This document shows positions 54,730 through 64,000 of a stretch of DNA of 64,000 bases, one piece after another. The translations under genes were made by a program, and so were the position numbers. Below the pieces are notes generated by a model. It saw only the letters and a program-made list of their open reading frames with translations, did not search any database and had not been told where the DNA came from. How positions within the stretch are numbered: position 1 is the first letter of the stretch; every line of letters begins with the position of its first letter. The stretch comes from Polytrichum commune (lineage: Eukaryota > Streptophyta > Polytrichopsida > Polytrichales > Polytrichaceae), in assembly GCA_950295325.1 (NCBI GenBank), contig OX485805.1, positions 27,207,501 through 27,271,500 of the forward strand. Reading direction: 5' to 3'.

Positions 54730-55772
54730 TCATACATCCCTACTTGGAGTTAAGACTTCAGCCCCAAACTCAGTTATAAGCACAGTATGCTTAAACTGGG
54801 CTGCCAGGCTGCCATCAGCAGTCACTGTTGTCCACTTGTCATCCCATTGCATTGCTTTTATGCTTCCCATAGACAGTGCTGGTCCTACAACCATCCGAAA
54901 AGAAATTTCAGTATAGAAAAGGCTGTCCTCAAATGACAAAATCTCCATCCTCATTAAAACCTAAAAACAATACCAGCTCTAGTCCAAGCACTAAGAACAT
55001 GATAACAAATTAAATGAACTTAACAAAGAAGTGATAACCAGCAGCACTATGTACAAACTGAGTAAGGAAGTTAGTGTCCAGTCCTATAGTGAGAACTCAG
55101 ACAAGAGTAAAACTGAAAAGTAAATCCCTATAAAAGGAAACCTGAATTTCATATATATTGTCATTTTATATTCAGGTCACAACTAGTGGTGAAAAGCATC
55201 ATAGGTAGAACACTGTTGTAAACAATCAAAGGTATCTGCTCCATTGAGAATCACACTGTTGCGCTTAGATCATTAACTTACAATGGAGTCTGGAAGAGTA
55301 GGTGAAATAAACCAGAAGTACTGATATATTTTAGGCCAGTTGTACACTACACCATTTATGGTATGTAGTCTCACTTACTATTCGGAATTACACAGCGCTA
55401 TAAATGTTTTACTATAATGTAAGGTTTTACTGACTAACAATATTAATGTTCTTATACTGTCTAGCTAACCAACTTGACCAACCTTAGTGAAAAATGAGAT
55501 CTATAGTAGATAATTGTAGCATTGCATAATTCCAAATAGAAAGTGACACTAAATACCATGAAAGGTGTGGTTTGCCAGATTCATGGACTCTGCAATAAGA
55601 CCATTCAAAGAAATGACAGGTAAATTTTGTGGGTCAAACTCATAAGGAAGGTGAAGCATGAAACCTACCAATTGTGAAAGTTTGACCAGCAACCATGCTT
55701 CCAGATTTATAATTATCTGCAGCTCACAGAAACTGAAGTTGAGCATCAGAATGAAAATAAAATTTATAGACA

Positions 55773-55805
<33 letters not shown>

Positions 55806-58800
55806 AATTGGCATAGGACAGGATTAAAATTTCCTTAAATGAGCTACATGAGACAAATACACCCTTTAGTGTCACATGCGTAATAGCCACTTACCCTATT
55901 TTGAGGTGTCTACTAGGCTACACTAATGATCAACAACTTCACAATTAGTGTTGTCTCATGAAACTTGGCGTTCATGCACTTACTATATCTCGGCACTTGG
56001 CACAAGTATGTTCGATAATGTTATGAGGTGTATGCCTATGTTACACGATGGTCTACAAGTTGACTAAAGTGTACAAATGACACTTGGCTTTAGTATGCTC
56101 AAGAATATCTTCCTCTTGGATATAAAAATGTAAACACATGACACTTGCCATATTGGTATGCTCAATAATATCTTCCCCCCTTGCATAGTAAAACGCAAAA
56201 CTATTATCTCAAGTATCCCACTGTGCTGCACTAAATGTCATAGCGTAAACATTTTTTTCACTTAGCACTAATTGATTTCAAATTGACAATTAGCGGACGT
56301 GATACCTTGAGACCTCTGGGCATCTAATGTAGACTCTTTGCAACTAGTGTATGTGACACTACATACCATAAAACGGTGTACTATACATTTTGGCAAAGTA
56401 AGGATCAGCCATCCAACCAGTTCATAGGCAAGTGCAAGGATTGATGCAAGCAAGAATCAGAGACATTAAATATCCAGACTTTGCACCATCCAAGAATGCT
56501 TGCACTGTGCCTCGTTGCATCAAGATTGTCATCAAAGTGTTAATGGTAAAAGAATGAGCTTACAATAATGGTAAATAGAAGGATCTGATTGGATCATTGA
56601 GCCCAAACCATGGCCTACAACATGTTCAACCACCTGATAATTGCACCCATCTGCTATATCACTGTACATTCACAGGCCACAACACATGTTAAAAGTCTAT
56701 ATGCACCTGCAACAAGCGAATATAATATGGAAAACGCTTCTACAGTTCACAGCTATCTCCTGTGTAAATAAAAGACCTCCAACAGCACGATCCAAATTGG
56801 AAGTGACCCAACAAACCTCATATTTGTACAGACCTGAAGCCATGCATGAGACTGATTGTTTCTTTAAACGGATCATTGAGGAGGACAAAATGGACATCCA
56901 CTGCTCTACTATGTATAGCTCAATTACACTGTCCCTGATGCTAACAAGTCCTAAAACCCAAATGGCCTTGAAAAATTTGACTGTTCTTTCAGCTATCTAG
57001 AGACTATCTCAAGAACTGGTTTAAAATGAAGACTTAGTATGAACAATATAGTTAATACAACCAGTGGCAGCTTCAAAGTCACTGGAAATCTAGACCCAAG
57101 ATGGAGAGCCTGTTTGGAACAGATTTGGGAAATTCATCTGAAGGTCCAGGTATTATAAGATGTAAATACAGAGATTAACATCAGGTGACAAGGATCTTAC
57201 GTGATGACAGCACCTATTTCCCGGAAATCCACTCCTGGCCCACAAATAGCAATAGCAGTGTCCAAGCAGTCCCTTGTGACCTGCTCATCAACAATTGCAA
57301 ATGTGTATAAGTTTCAAGACTTGCATTCGTTGAAAGAACTTGTCACGACACTTGATTCAGTACAATCCAATAATAGAACAAGGCATGTACCCAAAAATTT
57401 CCACCAAACAAGCTATAAAGGTGATCAGAGGATTCTCACGTGCATGTCATATCTGATACTCATTAATCCTTGAGTCTGATCACGTTTTCATATCAAAATC
57501 ATATTCTACAAAATATCCTCTTACACAACAGGTCTTCTTCAACAGAAATAGCACCATAAGCTCAGAAGGGAATGTTTTGTCATTGAAATACCTCCACGAA
57601 CTGTTTCACATCTGCATCCACTTTGCCACAGATGAACGTTGCTGAAGTCTCAGCATGATAGCCCTGCAATATTCCCAATTATGTGCATACACACTCTACA
57701 ACCTCCAAACCAGATTGCTAAAAAAGTCACAAGATAGAACCAACTTTTGAAAAAGCCACGCTCTACCATGTGTAAGCTCTATGAACGCAGTGTACGAATT
57801 ATAAGACTGACTTGCTACATCCAATTTCGGATTAGTGTGTGCAGATTTCAGGCTTGATTGGAGAAAGATAACTATTGGCAAGATGGCTCACATTCATATA
57901 AACATTCACATCGATATTCACTATGTCCCCATCCTGCAAAACTGGCAACAAGAATCACTTAGAAGTTGGAAAAGTAAGCAATTAGATTAAAAAAAATCAC
58001 CAAAACTTGAAGATGGAACTAAGATGAATCACTATATTGAGTGCCACAATGTTGTATAGCTCACATTCCGAACAGCCTTGTATAGCTTTCATAAGTATAG
58101 TCAACGTTGATGTTCCGAGAAATAAATTCCAGCAAGTTAGTTGGAGAAACAATACCTTGAGGGGGCGAGAATCTGGAATGCCATAACAGATGCACTCGTT
58201 TACTGAAGTAGACAAACTCTTCGGAAAGCTACCAAAGCGAAGCAATGACGGGTATGCTCCTCTCTCAATGATGGCCTTGTGGGCCTCCTTGTCAATCTCA
58301 TCAGTTGACACCCCTGGCTGTCATCAGAGTATCAACCAGGTGTCAACTGCAAATAAAGACTCCTACCACTACTTATATCCAACCTATCAGTTGGTGTGAA
58401 AAGGCTTATGATTGAGTGGAAGAAGAGTTTGTGCACTGCTACATGGACTAAGGTAAGCGGGCCTAACATGGACACTTTTAGCTCTGCACCCACTTCTCTT
58501 AGAATATGAAATACGTGATTAGTGCAAGATGATTAGCAAATCCAAATCATGCATGTAGCCATTCCCCTCAAAAAAATCAAAGTGAAGATTGGAGCCCATA
58601 TGAATATCTTATTTCTTTTTAAAGTGAAGATTCCCTTTTTTCTTGAATGATCATATAGGTACCTCCAATTATGTTGACTATCGCACTAAGAATTGCACAC
58701 AAATTTTGAGCACATAATCTGATCTCTTTTTGAACACATGTCTTTTTGATGTCCATTCTTAAACCCACATCCAACCACACACCAATCAGGTGTCTCATTA

Positions 58801-60260
58801 AGATAAGTAGCCAAAATTAGGCCCACTTACTTTAGATATTAACATCAGTAAGATCAACATGAATAAGTTTTGTGCAGCTCAGGATTTCAACTTCTATTCC
58901 TAATATCACGTGCAACACTGAACCTTTCCAAAGTGCAGTCGGGTGAAGCTCTCACCTCTACAAAGGTTCCAGCAAAGTCCCGAATCCTTGCTGCAAGCTG
59001 ACCTGCAGCCCGCATTCCCAGAATACCTGCTTCATCTTGAATTTGCAACTCTTGAACCTGACCTGGTGGATCAGCGTCACCAACATAGCTGGGACGAGGA
59101 ATGTGGGAAGGAACCTCTAAGGCTGGAGTCACTACCCCTGGTTGTAACCATAACCGCAGGTGATTTTGAACTTTAAAATTTGCAGTTGGCTGATCTGGCC
59201 TGCAGCAGTCACCCCATTCATGTCAACCAGCTATCTTCTATGATGCATCATTCTATTCCTATTTTTCAACTATCAATTTGACAATAAAAATTTCCCTGAA
59301 ACAGAAGAAATGATGACCACCATCTAGTGTAGCAAATTTCACTCACACAACCACTCTAAATAAATGAGCACGAGCCACAATGCAAACTTAGTTGAAAAAG
59401 ATTGAAGAGAGGAACGAGCATTGGGAGAGTGTTATGAATCATAAGCTTATTACCGCGGCCTGGTGGAGAAATCTGCAACTCCCTTCGCATTTTCAACCCA
59501 GTGGTGCCCTATATCTCCTGCAAAAACACAAAGAAATTATGGTGGGTGATGGAGACATTTTGATTGTTCAAACCTCAAGGACAAGGGTTGTGACAGAGAT
59601 ATATATAGATATATAAGTTAATTAAACTAAATAAATCAGAATATGTCCAATTATCACACACATTAGAAAACTTTAGATGACGACATGCCGAAAAAGGTTC
59701 CTATGTTCGATGTCTCCGAGAGTCTGCCTTAAAAATTTATATGATAAACCAGAATTTAACCAATGCATGTATCATGTCACTCGATTCATAATGCAAACCT
59801 GAATCATTTGCCTGTACTAAGATGAGCAGTAATTTATAAGAGTGTGATTGAAACTATCAAAGTAAACGATTATTTACAGAATCTCTTAACTGAGAAAAAC
59901 TCCTACGGAAGCATACTGCTTTGCCAAATTCACAATTGAAAAAAGATTATGTTAGATATGAACACCTTAACATTGTGCGTTACAGACTTTTATCCATGAT
60001 TCTGGAGAATCTTATAATAGCCACAAGAATTTCTCTGTAATCCAGATACCTACATTGGGTTGTAAGGGGATAGGAAACATGAACAAATTCAACTTCGACT
60101 CTGCCAATCCTCTAGTCTGGAAAATAGTTCGACAACCAAATTGCATCAACTCTCAAATGCCGTGGAACTTACCGTTACGAAAAGAATCGACGAAGACAGA
60201 TGAGGCGGACCACAAACCCTTCAACCGTGCTCGAGATCCGCGAGCTACGAGTGTCGCCAT
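54730..60260 (-). CDS. Methionine-aminopeptidase-like protein with a degenerate active site (candidate pseudoenzyme)
   Basis: Ten exons on the minus strand: 60260-60173, 59517-59454, 59199-58956, 58317-58156, 57933-57892, 57663-57592, 57280-57201, 56661-56564, 55716-55669 and 54884-54730. All phases match and no stop interrupts, giving 350 aa. Residues 1-45 look like an organellar presequence. The type-1 fold follows: [58 protein letters not shown] and [18 protein letters not shown]. Against E. coli MetAP, the ligands Asp97 (D194) and His171 (H268) remain. Five positions differ: His79 is Y177 (CYGIP), Asp108 is E205 (HAETS), His178 is Q275, Glu204 is G300 (TIGPA) and Glu235 is K331 (QFKHT). 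Normal metal-dependent removal of initiator Met is therefore unlikely. It could be a pseudoenzyme or a recently silenced copy; the open frame favours the former. Intron 3 has a Rep-B2 copy, and an (AAT)n run lies near 55780. Confidence 0.92.
58450..58835 (-). repeat. Rep-B2 copy (MetAP-like gene intron 3)
   Basis: Starts 'taaggtaagcgggcctaaca', contains 'atgttgactatcgcac' and 'caatcaggtgtctcattaag', and ends '...ttaggcccacttactt'. The termini are inverted repeats of each other. Confidence 0.75.
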
Positions 60261-61469
60261 TCAAATTTCGGTGGCACTCCACAATAACGGAGGGAATTCG
60301 ATGAGGAGAATTGGCGAGCCTTAAACCCTAAACCCTGAGATCTACGAGTTTGCATATGAGAAGAATCTTCTCGAAATACGTGGATTCGTGATATGTACGT
60401 ATTTCGTACATATTAGTGGGTCTCTAGAAAATTTAACACATTAGATGGGGAATCTCCTTTATGCATGTGTTTGCGCCACAAGTGTCTAACGCGAACTTCC
60501 ATATAAGTTAAGGGGTAGTTTATCTTACACCAATTCAATGGTACCCCACTTTGTTGGATGCGATAACCTTCGGAAGCAAGGCCCAAGACAAAATAATAAT
60601 GACGATGAGCACCCACGAAATGTAGTGGAACTTTGCATGGTTGTCTTCATGTAAATCCAAGAGAGATCATAGTGGGGGGCATCTTGTATTTATTTATTGT
60701 TTCAATCTTTGGAGCACAACTTTTGGTCGCATTCAAATCTTAGGTATAAAAATTTGTCTTTGGAGGAACATGGTTGTATATCAAGTAAATTATCTGATCT
60801 TGCACATGCAACCATGGCTTTGGAGTCAGAATGTTGTCATATCCAACATGTGGTTTTAAATGAATGTGCAAGTCTACGCTATAGTGAAGGGTCTTGTAAA
60901 GAATATAATGAGAGTTTGTGGAAGTAACATTGGATAGTATTATACATGTAATTGTAATCTCTAATTTTAATCATGCATTTCATGAACACATGTATCGTAG
61001 TTATACATGGGGTGGTCACTCCATTTTAAAGTTGAACCACGTGCAAACACTTTACATGTAAAAAACCCTACTTTTTACATAAAGCATCACCAAAATGGGT
61101 CAAAATTTTATCAACTTTTTTTCATGAGTAGATATACACGGTATATATTACATAATAAAAAGTGGTAACTAAGTTTGATGATTTTTTTTTTATAAAACAT
61201 ACCGTTTCTAACTAGAATGATGCAAAATTGAACTAAAACAATTACTACAAAAAATGAAGATGACAAAAAAATTCAAAAAATATATACAGAAGATACTATC
61301 ATCAATGATAATGTATATATAGAAAAAAAAATCATAAATTCTAAAATTATCTATGGCATGTAATATAGGAGTAGCAAACTTTGTTCGCACGTGGTGTTCA
61401 ACTTACAATGGAGTGACCTCCCCATGTAGTTACATCATCTTAATCAAGACTACGTAGTCGTAGTCTTGA
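60261..61469. other. Gene-free stretch upstream of the MetAP-like gene
   Basis: Should include the promoter of the minus-strand MetAP-like gene, but no core element is assigned. A short palindromic region near 60391-60410 ('atgtacgtatttcgtacat') is present. The rest is AT-rich. Confidence 0.45.
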
Positions 61470-61471
61470 TA

Positions 61472-61797
61472 CCGTAACACCATAGCAGGTTCGTTCTTAA
61501 ATAATTCCAAAAAAAAAACGAAAAGAATCAGAAATTCCAGGCCATGAAGAACGAAATTATGGAAAATTATATTATGAAAAGAACAAAAATCCAAAAAGTT
61601 GGGTGAAGCAGACTCTGTTGAAAAAATCAATTTAAGTTATCATCCCGGTACATCTACTCTGTTCCAGGACGAATTTTTTTTTTCCTCAAAATAAAATAAC
61701 GAATTTCAAAAAAATCTATTTTTAGCAAACGAACCTTATTTTTTCAAAAAAAATATATATTCGTTCGCCAGGTGATGAACCTGCTATGGTGTTACGG
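61472..61797. mobile_element. 326-bp MITE with 21-bp perfect inverted repeats and TA flanks
   Basis: The left end CCGTAACACCATAGCAGGTT plus C (61472-61492) is exactly mirrored by GAACCTGCTATGGTGTTACG plus G (61777-61797). TA lies immediately outside both ends (61470-61471, 61798-61799), as expected for a Tc1/mariner-type target duplication. The interior is A/T-rich and non-coding. Confidence 0.88.
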
Positions 61798-61877
61798 TAT
61801 GGCATCAATAATGTCAACCGAGATTGACATAAGCTAATTGCACATATCATAAAGCAATATTCATTGGCTACAAAATA

Positions 61878-62115
61878 CCATGTTCATGTCACCCATACTT
61901 CTTTCTCTTCATAGACCATGACCCAAAATCTATATTTTAAAAATAAAAACAAAATCAACTAATTTTGAGTTAATCTATCAGGCGTAGTCTCACATGGTTT
62001 GGACCTTGTTTTTAGACCCAACAATCATTGCCAATTACACAAGCCATCTAAATACCATGTTCATGTCACCCATACTTTGTTTCACTTCATACACCATGAC
62101 CCAACATTACAAATT
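61878..62115 (+). repeat. Direct duplication between the two TIR elements
   Basis: 'aaataccatgttcatgtcac' plus 'ccatactt', then 'cttcatayaccatgacccaa', occurs at about 61875 and 62050. A segment within (61986-62045, 'cttgtttttagacccaacaa') is matched again at 63530-63575 just outside the next element. Confidence 0.7.
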
Positions 62116-62173
62116 TTAAAATTTTAAAATTAAAAATCGGCCAATCATTAGTCAATCAATTAGGTATAAGGTA

Positions 62174-63508
62174 GATGAGGCTAATGTGGTCAACTTTCTT
62201 AACTAGACACCTATTTTTGGCTCCTAATTGGTGGTACAGTCGTTTTATTTCGGTGGGTGGATAATACATGGTAATTTAGCCACTACCTTGATGATATTTG
62301 GGTTAATCACCTTGAAAAAAGTCAAACCGCACTCACCATCCTCCACAATTAGGAGTGCTATCTACCAAGCTATGACACAATTAGTTTTTTATGCCTGAGG
62401 TGGGCTCATTAGGAGGTGGCAATTTGGGCAAACTAGGAGGTGGCATGTGGCTGCGAGATGCCAACCAACTTGTATTGTGGGTATTCTATAATGAAAAAAC
62501 AATTCAGCAACATTTTATCTTACATGTGACCACTTTAGAGACATGACACAACCAATATTGGCATTAAACTTGGTTTTTGTTGACAAATGACCCATGTAGA
62601 ATTTGCAAATGAAGTTGTCCACTTACACAACATGGCACAATAGAAGAGTCCTCCCCCCCCCCCCCTTTGTAGCAACACATCAAATAATAGAACATCTTTG
62701 ATGTCGGAGCGTTGAGCAACACCTTCCTCAACTCCAATTTCAACAACTTCAAATTATTTGCTCCTAATGTGCGATTGCTAATGTGCTCAAGCTTCTAATG
62801 TTGAAATCCACTGGCTAGATGATTCCACACACAATAATCTCATGCTTAAGTGCACACCCATTTAAATGTGTATCCCGGTTAAGTGTGCAAAATTTTTGAC
62901 AAAAATCAAGGCTCATACTTTATTGTTTGAACATGTCATGCAAAGTCATTTGCCGCGAATGCATGAATTTTTTATGCTTGACATTCATTGTCAATTTGTT
63001 AATGTTTTGCTAAAACGTCTCAAACGAGCGTCACAACTCATCATACATTTATCTATCTTCCATTTAAACATCATAGCAAAGCAATTGGTCGTCGATGTCA
63101 AGCACAGTAGAGCTTCAAAGCCTTTGAAGTCAATAACACTTTTAGATCCAGCAAATGTCCTGATAAGTTGGATTTTGTCATCGATAGGTGGTTCATCTTC
63201 AATTTGCATCGTTTCCATAACTTTCCGGATGGCACCTTCACTGACTTCATACTCCCGCCCCAACACCCGCTTGCTCGTTGCATTCGGCTTGCTCAACTTT
63301 GCAATGATTTCACATCGTTGGCCTTCAGTCAAACGGGTTGCCTCAAGTTTCATCCATTTCCTGTTGCATTTCATCAAATCAGAGGTTCTAGAAAGCGAGA
63401 TGTGTAAAGTACACACCTACCAACTAAGTGCGCACCAATGACTCGAGTTCAAAGTGCGTACTTGAGCGGGAGATTATTGTAGTTGGAGGTGTCCACATTA
63501 GCCTCATC
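62174..63508. mobile_element. TA-flanked TIR element carrying an HTH-like ORF
   Basis: The left end GATGAGGCTAATGTGG (62174-62189) is mirrored exactly by CCACATTAGCCTCATC (63493-63508). TA lies outside both ends (62172-62173, 63509-63510). The left end continues 'tcaactttcttaactagaca' plus 'cctattttt', which parallels the Rep-B left end. At about 1.33 kb with only a DNA-binding-like ORF and no catalytic domain seen, it appears internally deleted. A poly-C run lies at 62655-62665. Confidence 0.75.
62991..63374 (-). pseudogene. Truncated transposase-like ORF with N-terminal helix-turn-helix
   Basis: From the first ATG (63374) about 127 codons remain open. The N-terminal part, TRLTEGQRCEIIAKLS followed by GREYEVSEGAIRKVM, has the spacing of the Psq/CENP-B-type HTH found at the start of pogo/Tigger-like and related transposases. 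The remainder (WKIDKCMMSCDARLRRFSK) is not recognised, and no DDE catalytic region is present in the element. It is probably a relic of an autonomous element. Confidence 0.5.
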
Positions 63509-63510
63509 TA

Positions 63511-64000
63511 CATTAGTCTCACGTGGATAGGACTTTGTTTTTAGAGCCACCAATCATTGCCAATCACACGAGCAATCAAATAAACTACATTTCTCACTTA
63601 AGGGATTTAAGGTGTCATGGTCCCATAGTGGTGGTCAAGAGAATTGCTCCTAGAAATTGGGAATATATTCTTTGCTTTGATCATGTAAGCTTCCAAGTGG
63701 CACTCTCATCCATGAAGAATGGCATGGATCTTGGCCTACGTGTAAACGCAACTTGAAGCACGAAGTACTTCTTGGTCAATCACAACTTTAAAGAATTCAA
63801 ATGGTCCCTCGCTTCGATTTAAGAATTCAAGTCATGGTTGAGAATCTACGTATAATAAATGGAACATAATGCGAGTTTCTTTTTTCGACGATGAAACATG
63901 GGATTAAACACACAAGCAACTTCAACTTACAAGCACCTTGAGGATATGTTTCTATTGCGACTTCAAGAGCCAATCAATTGTCTTGCAGAGCCCTGGTCCA
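63511..64000. other. Right edge of the window, no gene recognised
   Basis: Begins with a segment repeated from 61986-62045. A 77-codon frame at 63523-63756 has no recognisable motif. Confidence 0.45.

Noticed and set aside
55549-55890. 113-codon minus-strand frame overlapping a MetAP-like exon
   Set aside because: It is a different frame from the conserved exon 55716-55669 and includes the (AAT)n-derived poly-Tyr run; a shadow frame.
56650-56665. Alternative acceptor at 56651 for MetAP-like exon 8
   Set aside because: It would put the exon out of phase with exon 7. The acceptor giving 56661 restores frame and conserved length, so no frameshift is claimed.

Overview
The window is nuclear DNA of a land plant. 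Evidence: GT-AG introns in every protein gene, a signal-peptide vacuolar processing enzyme with nine coding exons, a high-molecular-weight purple acid phosphatase, a protein that looks plastid-targeted and cyanobacterium-related, and a gene-poor, repeat-rich background. The species cannot be fixed from sequence alone; a non-angiosperm such as a bryophyte, lycophyte or fern is possible but is inference. Gene models below were assembled by hand from splice signals and reading-frame continuity; coordinates may be off by a base or two.

Layout: 1-1200 holds a three-unit tandem repeat with long hairpins. 3263-3968 is a head-to-head pair of one repeat family. 4000-5930 is the leader region of the legumain/VPE gene (coding 5931-11501, plus strand, 492 aa). 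A mitochondrial-type enoyl-CoA hydratase follows on the minus strand (13355-17961), then a minus-strand protein resembling the DUF3172 family (19626-23853). A tRNA-Arg(CCG) lies at 26217-26289. The purple acid phosphatase gene is on the minus strand (31031-36547, 628 aa), with a decayed copy of its own 3' end at about 29514-29975. From 36.6 to 52 kb there is no convincing gene: tandem leader repeats, a polypyrimidine tract, a 45-bp minisatellite and a very AT-rich block. A small VOC/glyoxalase-fold gene (52172-54108, plus) and a methionine-aminopeptidase-like gene (54730-60260, minus, 350 aa) follow. The last 3 kb carry two TA-flanked terminal-inverted-repeat elements, one with a helix-turn-helix-like ORF.

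The genes do not form a pathway: VPE is a vacuolar protease, PAP a secreted metallophosphatase, the hydratase mitochondrial, and the others organellar or cytosolic. What unites the window is the repeats. Short elements with ends close to AAGGTATGTGGG are inserted in introns of all six protein genes, and the HTH-bearing element at 62174-63508 has a related end, so it may represent the source family.

The most striking item is the methionine-aminopeptidase-like gene. All ten exons join in frame, yet five of the seven conserved active-site residues are replaced. It looks like an intact pseudoenzyme or a very young pseudogene.
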